In this document: piece by piece, positions 1 to 8,878 of the stretch | Layout: each line of letters starts with the position of its first letter | Numbering within the stretch: the first letter of the stretch is position 1 | Origin: Monosporascus cannonballus | Lineage: Eukaryota > Ascomycota > Sordariomycetes > Xylariales | Reading direction: 5' to 3' | DNA length: 28,289 nucleotides | Assembly: GCA_004154925.1 (NCBI GenBank) | Contig: QJNS01000469.1 | Location: forward strand, 1-28,289 | Program-made: the position numbers and the translations under genes | Notes under the pieces: generated by a model | The model's database searches: none | The model's input: the letters and a program-made list of their open reading frames with translations, nothing else | What the model was told of the DNA's origin: nothing

Positions 1-1
1 G

Positions 2-2005
2 TTCTTCTCAAGTTCAAATTCGAGTAAGAGTCAGGGCGGCGGGGCAAAACTACCAAATGAAGTGCTGGGTGACGGATCTAGGTCAAAGCAGGCCTTGCCA
101 CCCAGAGCTCCAGTACTAGCAGTAGCATCGACTGTCGATAGGCAAGCATCATTAGAGCCAATCGGTCTTTCTTGTCCACCAGAAAATTTAATGGGGACAC
201 ATTCATCTCCACGACCCTCTGCGACGTTCCCAGTTCGGCCGCGAGGGCCGCGCAGATCCATGTCGGATGAATCCATGCTCTACCATTCGCTTTCTCGGGT
301 GTCGTCCTTCGGAGATGACGATCGATGGAATGATATACGAGAGCAGAAGAATAGCAGACTTAAAGCCATCACTGATAGCTGGGATAGGCCGACTTTCAAA
401 ATGCCCCAGCTGCCAAAGCCACTCAAGCGACACTCAATCTTTTTATCTGAATCGTTTCAAAACACTTTTGGTGATGCTACATTACCAGCAACTATCCCCG
501 AAGCAGATGCGACAGCGAAAGACGACAGCCTCTCTGACTTGGATCGGGCTTTAGAAAGTTTAACAGGCGATGTTGTTGTTCTGGGAGGATACCGGGGCTC
601 AGTTTTACGGTCAACCAAGACAAACCGTCAGGTTTGGGTTCCTGTAAAAGTAGGCCTCAATATTCGGAAGGTGAACCTGGAAGTTGGATTGGATCCGGAG
701 GACGAGGAAAAAATGGAAGAAACTATCTACCCGTCCGGCATGCTGAAAAACATAGGGCCAGTCGATATTTCAAAACGGCTATTTAAGCGACTGAGAGAGT
801 GCGAGAACGCCAGGGCAGAGAAGCTGAGGGTCTGGGATTACGGTTATGATTGGAGGTTAAGTCCCCATTTGCTGTCCCGGAAGCTCAACGAATATATTGA
901 AAGGCTACCCTCGAACCAAGGCACAGGCGTTGAAGGTCGAGGTGCTCTGGTCATCGCGCACAGCCTAGGTGGCCTTATTACACGGCACGCTGTCAACCAG
1001 CGGCCGGAGCTTTACTCTGGGGTGATATATACGGGGACGCCACAGAGGTGTATAAACATTTTAGGTCCCATCCGGAACGGGGATGCCGTGCTCTTCAACG
1101 AGAAAGTCCTCACAGCGCAGGTCACCTTCTCTTTGAGGACGAGCTTCGTCTTCCTGCCGGAAGACGGTTTCTGTTTTATCAACAAGGTCACGGGGGAGGA
1201 GTTTCCGGTCGACTTCTACGATCCGTCCCAGTGGGTCAAGTACTGCTGGTCACCCTGCATCGAGCCGGCCCTACCGGCGATCGGCGCCCGGGGCGGCACG
1301 CTCGGGTCTCTACGGGAATTGTCCGGGAGGATACCGACGCCGCTCCGGGCCCGCGGGAACAGCGGTGCGAGCGACACCCGGCCCTCGCAGTCCCCCACGC
1401 GAAACCCCGTGGTCGAGGCGGCCCGGCGGGTCGAAGTCGCTAACGATCGCACGCTCGCGCCGCAGATGGGCACGCTGCCGGGGAGCGGCTCCTCGGGTAG
1501 TGGCCAGGCGCAGCAGCAGTCGCCGGCGCACGCGGCGGAACGCGAACGCAACCTGGCGTACCTGGCGCGCACGCTGGCGGAAACGAAGCGGTTCCGCGCC
1601 GAGACGGCGCACCGGCCGGAGAACACGGCAGCCAACGCGTACCCGCCGCTCGCCGTGATCTACGGCAAGGACGTGCCGACCGTGCACGCGGCGCACGTGG
1701 CCTCACGCGAGGCCATCGCCTGCGCCGACGCCTACGACAACCTCGTCTTCGCGAGCGGCGACGGGGTCGTGCTCGCCCGCGAGGCCCAGCTGCCCCCCGG
1801 CTACGACGTCGTCCGCGGCGGCCGCATCAGCACCGACCGCGGCCACATCACCATGCTCGGCGACCTCGAGGCCGTCGGCCGCGCCCTGCTCGCCGTTCAG
1901 AGGGGCCGCCGGAAGGGCATCGGTCTCGGGCTCGGTGCTGGCGCTACTGGTTTGCGCCGCGGGACGAAGGCGAGGGTGGGCTTCGCCGGGGACCCTTCTC
2001 CTTAG
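2..2005 (+). CDS. LCAT-like alpha/beta hydrolase, 5' partial
   Basis: The frame is open from base 2 to the TAG at 2003-2005 (667 residues). No ATG start with a stop before it is visible, so the N terminus lies off the left edge. Residues 1-180 are Ser/Pro/Arg-rich and low in complexity. The hydrolase core starts near residue 190 (DVVVLGGYRGS). It holds the LCAT-type YDWR motif (282-285), the nucleophile elbow AHSLGG with Ser321, and YTGTPQ shortly after. Near the C terminus Asp587 (SGDGVV) and His615 (RGHITMLGD) fit the rest of a Ser-Asp-His triad. The family (lecithin:cholesterol acyltransferase-like) transfers or hydrolyses acyl groups on lipids; the substrate here is unknown. The elbow has Ala instead of the usual first Gly of GxSxG. 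A Gln/Ser/Ala-rich insert separates Ser from Asp. The last 0.8 kb is far more GC-rich than the first 1.1 kb. No intron is needed. Family call firm, exact activity not. Confidence 0.87.
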   Translation, partial: FFSSSNSSKSQGGGAKLPNEVLGDGSRSKQALPPRAPVLAVASTVDRQASLEPIGLSCPPENLMGTHSSPRPSATFPVRPRGPRRSMSDESMLYHSLSRVSSFGDDDRWNDIREQKNSRLKAITDSWDRPTFKMPQLPKPLKRHSIFLSESFQNTFGDATLPATIPEADATAKDDSLSDLDRALESLTGDVVVLGGYRGSVLRSTKTNRQVWVPVKVGLNIRKVNLEVGLDPEDEEKMEETIYPSGMLKNIGPVDISKRLFKRLRECENARAEKLRVWDYGYDWRLSPHLLSRKLNEYIERLPSNQGTGVEGRGALVIAHSLGGLITRHAVNQRPELYSGVIYTGTPQRCINILGPIRNGDAVLFNEKVLTAQVTFSLRTSFVFLPEDGFCFINKVTGEEFPVDFYDPSQWVKYCWSPCIEPALPAIGARGGTLGSLRELSGRIPTPLRARGNSGASDTRPSQSPTRNPVVEAARRVEVANDRTLAPQMGTLPGSGSSGSGQAQQQSPAHAAERERNLAYLARTLAETKRFRAETAHRPENTAANAYPPLAVIYGKDVPTVHAAHVASREAIACADAYDNLVFASGDGVVLAREAQLPPGYDVVRGGRISTDRGHITMLGDLEAVGRALLAVQRGRRKGIGLGLGAGATGLRRGTKARVGFAGDPSP

Positions 2006-2946
2006 TAGATGTGGAAAGGTGGCCAAGATGACGTAGACGGAGGGGAGATCCTGGTCTTTAGATCCGGCCGCTTTTAGATGCTAGGGGCTTTAGATGTTAT
2101 TAGGCATGTAGAGGCTGTCCACACTGATGGCCTGTACCAATATAGCGCTGAGTTTCTGTTTAGGGTGAAGAGTTGTCTTGGTGCCTTTCCGCCTAGTCTT
2201 TATGTGAGCATTAAAAGGCTTCATTTAGGATTCATGCATAGATTGGTGCTTGAGCAACCGAGAAGGGTAGCTCCAGGTACTGTCTATATATTTTCTATGA
2301 GAAGACGCACCTTTCGTTAACTGCCATAGGGATGATATAGACGGTAGATTTTTGTGTTGTCCCATCCCAGCATTCATACCCAGGGATTATAAAACATTGA
2401 GCCAGGGAACCAACCATCTTCATAAAAGCCGCTATCCCGTAGAACATGACTTAACTTTACAAAGACATCGCCTCCGTGCGCTAGATAATGACATGAAAAT
2501 GCTCCCATAAAGAAATTCCGAATTCAACCACCATCCGGAAGTACCCCTGGAGTGCTGAGGCATCCTTCCTTATTAGGCACGCCTCTGGTACGTACTTGAG
2601 GTGCGTTTGGTCTTTTGTTTGCATGCCTATCTATATACGTTGCGTACATATTAAGGTCCTTCCTTACCTGGACATGCTCCCAAAGGTACGTACGTACATA
2701 TTCCGAAGTTGTTGCCTTAGGCGACAAACGAATGCAAGTTGGTTGTTCCGCATGAGCGTAGCTGGCCATGGGATGTGAGCATCCGGCCATGATATGTCTT
2801 ATGAGCCGCTCCCTAGCATCCGCTGGCCTCGGAAGCGCTTGTGAAGACTCACTCCCATTCGTACAAAAGACGGGCTGCCGTATTAACGGTAGCTCATAAG
2901 TTCTGCTCCTTCATATTGAAGGATTTGATGCCTTGTCGGGCCTCAC

Positions 2947-3207
2947 ATGGGGTCTACCCCTGAAGACCGGTGTCGCCGCGCGGCGATGTGTGTCGGTCCA
3001 ATACCCGAGACGCAGCAGCTAACCCCGTCGGAGTGCCAGACCGGACCCATCGTCTATGTAAGTCTCTGAGAGCCCAACCGGATATTCTATTGCGTAACTA
3101 CCCCCATACACCTATCCAATAGACCTATAGCTGAGCCGAAAAAGACCCATCATCTTTGGAAATCAAATAGTCATGAATCTCCCTGACGAACCACCGCGGT
3201 CACCTCG
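2947..3207 (+). other. Possible two-exon coding fragment, unassigned
   Basis: An ATG at 2947 follows an in-frame TGA and opens 37 codons (MGSTPEDRCRRAAM...) that end exactly at a consensus donor, GTAAGT at 3058. An acceptor at 3130 (CTATAG), with a branch-like GTAACT near 3094, would join in phase 0 to 3131-3207 (LSRKRPIIFGNQ...). That piece ends at another donor-like GTAAAC. Further downstream several frames are open in turn and no single gene model holds. No family is recognised. It could be the start of a decayed gene reaching 4111, or chance: short open runs next to GT donors are common. Confidence 0.18.
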
Positions 3208-3817
3208 GTAAACGCAAGAGTCGACGATGCATTTCGGCGGCTGGGGAACCGACGCAGCACCGCGCCAACTTCGAAGCCATCATCGCTCACTACAGACAGG
3301 GAATCCTGTTCGGGGCCCGTCTGTGGTTATGTATGCGCTAAACGACCGGTCAGGCGTGGTACACTGGGGCAACTCAGAGATGTATGTACAAGAGCGAGAG
3401 CAATCCCTTATCTCGAGGTACGTAACTAATTGTCAAGGTATCGGGGAGCTACTAATAACAAATATTGACCAGCTAACTGCCCACCAGCTTTAAGCCAGTG
3501 TCGTTGCAGATCTGCCGCGTTACGATGTTGTTGGGTTGCCTCCCTTGTAAAGAGGCAGCCCTGAACTGCGCTTCGGTGGTGTGCATTCAGACTTGCGGGA
3601 TCGAATGGATATTGAGCCGATACGGCCATCTGAGTAAATGGCCGCAGCTTGCAACCGTTTGACCCAGGGCTTAGCTTCAAGCTAGAAGCGAGAGGCCTCG
3701 GGTTAGAACTCGTGATCTTCGAAGTAGAGCTAGGGGACATCGATCACGAAAGGGGCTTCGAACCTGAAGAGGACACCGAGGCCGAGCTCAAATACCCCTG
3801 ACTGGGACGTAATTAAT

Positions 3818-4111
3818 ATGGCCTGGGAACCTTACCCCAAAACAATTATGACGTTAAATTGTCCAGCGACGCAACTCATCGCCAATTTGAAGATCCCGAT
3901 CATTCGGTGAAGACCGGATAACTCTATCAAGACCCTCACTGACTGGCTACTAGAGAAATTCGCAATCCGGGAAGCGAATGGCGGAGGCAACTACCTCCTG
4001 TCTGGATATGCGATGAGGGGGCAGCTATACTTCGCCACCGCCCCTGGGAATGAAACACTTTACGTTTCCGTAAAAAAGAACGGGACAGTCTTGCAGTTTT
4101 CGGTCAAATAA
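3818..4111 (+). pseudogene. Coding-like stretch with one in-frame stop, unassigned
   Basis: From ATG 3818 frame 2 reads 97 codons to TAA 4109-4111, broken only by TGA at 3908-3910. The second half (LTDWLLEKFAIREANGGG, then alternating hydrophobic residues and a terminal turn-strand pattern) looks like a small beta-rich domain. The frame is also open upstream to about 3690. A 47-nt intron starting at the GTGAAG over the stop would remove it, but then continues in a different frame. No family is recognised. A pseudogene remnant or a chance reading are both possible. Confidence 0.22.
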
Positions 4112-4236
4112 GGGAGACGCCGCTGGGGGGGGCATAATAGAGGATAGTAAATACCGAAAATTGAATAGTGAACAGCCGACCAGAGAAAATAAGTCATTAG
4201 TCCAGTATGAACAAGGACGCTACCAATTATTCTATG

Positions 4237-5215
4237 TTAAAAAGCGAAAGGTCGTGCCGTTAAATCTATCATAGCCTCTAGACCGAAAGGGTCGTGCGGG
4301 ATTCGCCAGGACGAGAACATACTTGCGAAGTCTGCCATTGATGAGGCTTCGTAGCGTGAGTTGCCTTTCTGCCAGCCCAGCAAGCTCTCGGTATACTGGG
4401 GCCTGGTAGGGCTAGAAGCGATGACCCTGACTGCCCACTGCGGCGGAGTCCAGCCGACCTGTTTCCGCTGTATGGAGCGTATGGCGGCATCGACCCGCCT
4501 CTCGATGAGCCGGTTGGGGGCGCTCGGCTCCGCCAGGACCGAGTCGGAGCTGTACACCGGGTTCTTGTCCCCGCAGATGATGAAAAGCTGCTTCAGGAAC
4601 GGGAACAGCATGCTGATGTGATACATGACGTCCTCGACCGTGCATTCGGCAGCGCCGACGCTCGCGCCGTCGACGAGGGTGCGGCCTCCCGGAATCAGCA
4701 TCTCGTTGATGGCGATGTAGCGGAGACAGGCCATATCCTCGAACGGGACCAGGGTCATGAAGTTGTAGAGCTGCAACTCCGACGCCGCGTCTCCGTCCCG
4801 GGCGCCGAAGTAGAGGATGTCGCCCATTGTATCGAGGAAGATCCGGCCGGTTTCTCCGCAGGTCCCGAACAGTAGCCTGTATCGTCTCATCGCTTCCCAG
4901 CGGGACTCCCGACAGGCGTGTAAGTTGGCCGGGATTGGCGCCGAAGAGGTAAAACATGGTGTCGCATCTTTCCCGTGGCTCTGACAGGTCGACGACGGTG
5001 TCGGGCTCGAGGTCGAACTACACCGGATCGTGACGATGCGCGGGCCTGGAACATTCGCGGCCCATATCTTTAGACGGAGCTCTGCTGGGAGGCGCGAGAA
5101 GCGAGGCTGGGTTGATTATTAGCAAGCGAGTCTAAGAAGAGCGAATAGCAATATGACGAACAAATTCCTGATGGGCTCTGCTGACCTCGAAGCGCCTTGG
5201 ACTGGGTGTATGCAT
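4237..5215 (-). CDS. 2EXR domain-containing protein
   Basis: Two exons on the minus strand. Exon 1 is 5215-5186 (MHTPSPRRFE), the intron is 5185-5107 (79 nt, branch GCTAAT, acceptor CCCAG) and exon 2 is 5106-4237; together they encode 299 residues. The N terminus carries the fungal 2EXR signature: FSRLPAELRLKIW (13-25), then GPRIVTIR, then LHACRESRWEAMRRYRLLFG around 73-92, followed by a DILYFG strand. The family is large and fungus-specific, F-box-like in its opening helix, with no firm function. Without the splice the frame has no ATG upstream of the domain; the first ATG in the unspliced frame (4890) would lose most of it. The donor GTCAGC is weak, so exon 1 is less certain than exon 2. 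The middle of the gene is GC-rich (about 67% in 4621-4680) compared with the flanks. Confidence 0.9.
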
Positions 5216-6246
5216 GGTTGTCGACTGCCGAGACGCGCTGTGTCATACGTAAAATGTGATTATAGTATTAGGGCCCAAGCAAATCGTGCCGGGGGTTGAG
5301 AGCACCCAGCATTCCGGCAAATGCGTAATATTCTTAGAACCGTCCATGACAGGTGGAAGGCGTCTGGACATATACTGTTGGTTTGCCTGGGCTCCATCGC
5401 GCATCAGCAAACCCCACATCAGGGGGGGGTTATAGGGCCAGCTGGGATTCCCGTTTAAGAAGGTCATTTCAGGTAGCAGAGCTGACGGATTATTCCGTAC
5501 TAAGATTCAGGTGTGCTTGAGCGAATTGGGAGGGGGATCGCCCAAAGCTGAAGCCGTAAGCCAATCACAGTTAGGCGGGCCGGAGAGAGATCCGACAGGA
5601 CCTCATGCCAAGCTGTATTCCACCGACCTGAGCAACGCAAATTTGTGCTTTTAACCATTGGGTGCTCCAGGAGTATACTATGCTTCCGCGAGAAGTGAAC
5701 TCGGGATGCCCAGGATGCAGACACAGGGCCGCTGTCCACACCGAGACAATAGCTACAAACCCGATATGAAAACTTCGAGATTTTCCGCTTGACAACTAGA
5801 AGAGGTCCTCCTGGCTAGTAAGTTATAGCATAGAAACGATACAGCCTGGCGTTGGAAGGGTCGTCTCAAATCGGTTTAAACAAGAGCATCACATGAAGAA
5901 GGCCGCAAAACAAACAGGGCTGAGAGCATACCGTTGACGATTCCGGCCCTCTGGCTTTGTGCGACGCGCCCACCTTGGCAGCGCCGTTGCGCTGGGAATC
6001 AGCGAGCCGGACGAGGCAGAACGAGTTACATACTCCGTATTGATATCAGATGACCTGTCCACTCCGCTTCTTCTCCTGGGAAATATCTCCATGCAAGAAT
6101 ACGGCGTATGCATTCCGTTACATGAGGTACAATGTATGTAGGAGGCGATGTAATTGATGTGATTCCACGTTTGTTCGTGGTCACGAAGGGGGTCGACTTG
6201 CTGACTCTGCTGGTTTGTTAAATGTTGAGTATGGAGGGTACCTAAG

Positions 6247-6395
6247 TAAAACTACCCGGTTAGGTATTCGCGCTTTTATATATGATGCATAATTGCAACT
6301 ACTGAATGTACTCAAAGACACGCTACGCCAATATTAGTATGGTGTTGCTTCTAGCGCGCTCTATGGGTACTTGAAAGGGTACCTAGGTAGTTTTA
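6247..6395. mobile_element. MITE-like inverted repeat with TA ends
   Basis: The left end TAAAACTACCCGGTTAGGTA and the right end, read on the minus strand as TAAAACTACCTAGGTA, match perfectly over 10 bases. They match over 6 more after a 4-base gap (CGGT). Both outer ends are TA, as expected for a Tc1/mariner-type target duplication. The 149-bp unit has no ORF. GGGTACCTA occurs just outside the left end (6236-6244) and inside the right end (6377-6385), and TACCTAGGTA (6380-6389) is a palindrome. Ten-base inverted matches at this spacing are expected a few times by chance in a window this size. Confidence 0.25.
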
Positions 6396-7490
6396 TCTCC
6401 GCCTGTTACTACGCACCTGACTTAGCTGGCTTCGCAGGCCTACATCTTGATAGAAGACCTCACAATTCATTTGGGGCCACATCAAAATTGAGGACTTTCC
6501 CCCAATTCGTATGTACTTCGCAGCGTCGATCCGGGATCGGCAGTAACGAGGTAACGTTACTTGTCTAAGACATAAGGACTGGATATCTCGTAACCCGGAG
6601 CACATATCGCAAAGCGCTGGAATCCTCACTCTACTACACTAACGAGACTTTCATTTTTATAGATCCCTATTCAATTTACGATACCATTTGGCTTACTTAA
6701 AGTCGCCGCGATCAAGGTAGCCTATGTGCCTATTGACTCCCTGATGGATTATGTCTAAGGATATTCATTTGCCATAATGGGAGCTGTTTAAACCCCAAGA
6801 GTCCCGTGGAGAGTGTAAAGCAAGATGCTGTATACTATATAAGTAGGTAACTGCACTGGACATCCGTCAACCCATACCATTGAGCACTATGAAAAGCGTG
6901 GTAATGTAGGTATCCTAAGGATTCCTATTCCTCAGATAGCCCACCTAGCTAGCATATAAGCGTGATGTGCGTTAACCGCTGAATATCGCCATGGCCAGAA
7001 TGTGAGCAGAAGGCCCCGAATATTGAGACCACGAACCTTATATTTACCGAGACTCCAGACATGGGACCCTTGTCTTATATCGAGACGATCTTATATCTCG
7101 TAGCCGCGTAGTGTAATGGACGCACACTCTAACGAATTCTCTCTGTGTTCTCCCCACTACTGCCTCTCCCTCTGTTCAGAGGAACAAGGTTCGCTTCCTG
7201 CCGTGGCTGCATGCTTCTTTCTTCTTGTCCCTGTCTGCAAAACATCATCGTCTCGATGTCTTCCACGATGAGCTCCGAGTTCCTGAGCTAATATGCAATC
7301 ACAAACGACCAATTCCTTCATACCAATGACGTCTCTCTCATCGCGGGGGTGCTAAGTTCATTCCATGTCTGGGCCGTTACAGACGACCCATCTATCAAGC
7401 TTATTTTTCTAACCACCATCCCAGACCTTATCCCGGCACCTCTCGTGTGTAGAGCAGGCAGGTTATTGGTGCGCTGGACGCTGAAGAATT

Positions 7491-7769
7491 CTATGGCGGG
7501 TCTATCCGATAACCCCATTGGCCGATTGTATCGAAACCATCGCCCGATAAGCGCCGGGTGGCCCGAATTTGGGGTCTCCATCGAACCCCGGCCGGCCAAT
7601 GTGCAGCGGCCGCTCCAATAATGTCTCCAAAGCGCGACCCCCTATTCTTGCCGTAATTGAACGGAATCTGGGGTTGGCCGGTTTTACTGGCCAGATCGGT
7701 GATCCAATGCGCATAGCGTGCATGCGGCGCCTCGGTTGCAGATGATAAAATATCATTTAGCGATGCCAT
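7491..7769 (-). CDS. Hypothetical small ORF, unassigned
   Basis: From ATG 7769 (context AAGGATGG) a 92-residue frame begins MASLNDILSSATEAPHARYA and ends DTIGQWGYRIDPP. The same frame is open upstream to about 7840. Composition is even and protein-like, but a second minus frame (7502-7756) and a plus frame (7256-7621, with one TAA at 7289-7291) are open across the same bases. The coding frame therefore cannot be chosen by eye. The plus frame follows a CT-rich tract typical of fungal leaders and starts MSSTMSSEFLS before its stop. No family is recognised on either strand. Confidence 0.17.
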   Translation of the reverse strand: MASLNDILSSATEAPHARYAHWITDLASKTGQPQIPFNYGKNRGSRFGDIIGAAAAHWPAGVRWRPQIRATRRLSGDGFDTIGQWGYRIDPP

Positions 7770-8104
7770 CCTTAGAACCTCACCAGCCACGGCGTCCCTC
7801 GTTGCGCGATGCCATATGCCTGAAGAGAGTCGGAATGCATATGGCTAAAATATGAGCGGCTAACTGTCGCTTGGACTGGGTATTCATATTTGACCCATTC
7901 CTCTCCTTCAGGTTGGTCGATCTTGCTCCCTTCGTAAAGCTTTATAGGCACTCCGGTCCCAGTTTCGTTTCGTTAGTATACCTTTTCCCCTTCGTGTACT
8001 CGTTCTTTTCTACGCACTCTTGCAATATTTAGTCTCTCCTTGAACTCATCGCTGTGTGTTTGTTCGAGCTACTTGAAACGGTATCGACGCTCCTTTCTTC
8101 CATA

Positions 8105-8878
8105 ATGTCCTCCGAACGCAAAGGCACGACGTCTACCTCAGACTTCAACATGGATTCTCAAGACATCCAATACCAGTCACGATTGAAGACTATTCGTCTG
8201 GCTGACAGCATGAGGATCGGACTCACCGGCCTCGCCTTGCTCAGCAGTCTCGCCATCCTCGGAACCTCAGCGGACACCCTCGCTGTCTACAATGCGACCC
8301 ATCTCCCCAGCGAATACCATCTACCGCTATGGCCGGCTGACTTTGATCTCCGTCCGACCATCGCGCTAGTGATCGGTAGCGTCATCGTCGTTCTGGTGAG
8401 CGCCGTGTCGCTCGTGTTCAGCAAAGTCCAGGCTGTGAGTAGAGTCCAGACCGACCACGAGGCACTCGCTATTCGGCGCTGTCGGACGCGGCCTATCGTG
8501 GCGTCATTTTAAAGCCGGTGCTAAGACATTTTGCAGCTGAGAAGCCGATCCACCATCCATACGCCATTAACGTTTGCGGCCCCGTCAGTCGGCTTCGCTG
8601 CTGCCATGATCGCCATGGTATTCTTCTACGCCGTGAACGCCTCGACTAAGGCGGATACCCTGCAGAGCTGGAGCTGCCAATGGGGCTACGCCCACCTGAC
8701 GGTGAAGCCTCACTTCGGCACGCTATGCAGGGAAAGCAAGACCGCATTGTACCTGTCTGTCATCCTGGTCCCCGTCGAGTTGATCATCCTCACGTTGGCT
8801 GGCTGGCAGTTCGTTCTGCTAAGAAAGGCCATTGGGATTTCTCATACCCGGAAGTCGAGCAGTCCTGCGCTCTCATGA
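8105..8878 (+). CDS. Four-span fungal membrane protein
   Basis: Two exons, 8105-8434 and 8537-8878, encode 223 residues. The intron (8435-8536, 102 nt) has a strong GTGAGT donor, a GCTAAGAC branch and a TTGCAG acceptor, and joins in phase 0. Hydrophobic segments lie near residues 38-58, 85-105, 123-144 and 179-205. The tails are polar, probably cytosolic. The loop between segments 3 and 4 carries SWSCQWGYAH and HFGTLC, so Cys157 and Cys174 could form a disulfide. The topology resembles MARVEL-like fungal membrane proteins, but no catalytic or transport motif is seen and the function is unknown. The start is the first in-frame ATG after a CT-rich leader. MARVEL membership is inferred from topology only. 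Confidence 0.85.

Larger units (their letters stand above)
2006..4236. other. Spacer between convergent genes, with coding-like fragments
   Basis: This lies between the 3' ends of the LCAT-like gene and the minus-strand 2EXR gene. The first 900 bases look like 3' UTR and plain spacer, with TACGTACGTACATA-type runs near 2686. From 2947 to 4111 several plus-strand stretches look weakly coding and are listed separately. One, frame 1 at 3634-3801, is strongly acidic and has many G-first codons, but an overlapping frame is open too. No repeat or RNA gene was recognised. Confidence 0.5.
5216..8104. other. Long spacer, mostly featureless
   Basis: The upstream side of the 2EXR gene lies at the left and the leader of the four-span protein at the right. 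The pyrimidine-rich tracts at 7140-7240 and 7905-8050 resemble fungal promoter or leader sequence. A MITE-like inverted repeat (6247-6395) and open stretches on both strands at 7256-7790 are listed separately. Minus-strand open frames at 5500-5795 lack an ATG start and match no family. Nothing else is supported. Confidence 0.5.

Noticed and set aside
1216..1706. Long minus-strand and alternative plus-strand frames across the GC-rich end of the LCAT-like gene
   Set aside because: They are Arg/Ala/Pro-rich shadows expected opposite a GC3-rich coding frame; the hydrolase frame carries the conserved motifs.
7105..7135. tRNA-like D-arm sequence (GTAGTGTAATGGACGCACACTCTAAC resembles a Gln/Glu tRNA)
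   Set aside because: No matching acceptor stem, anticodon stem or T-arm follows; the downstream bases are plain CT-rich sequence.
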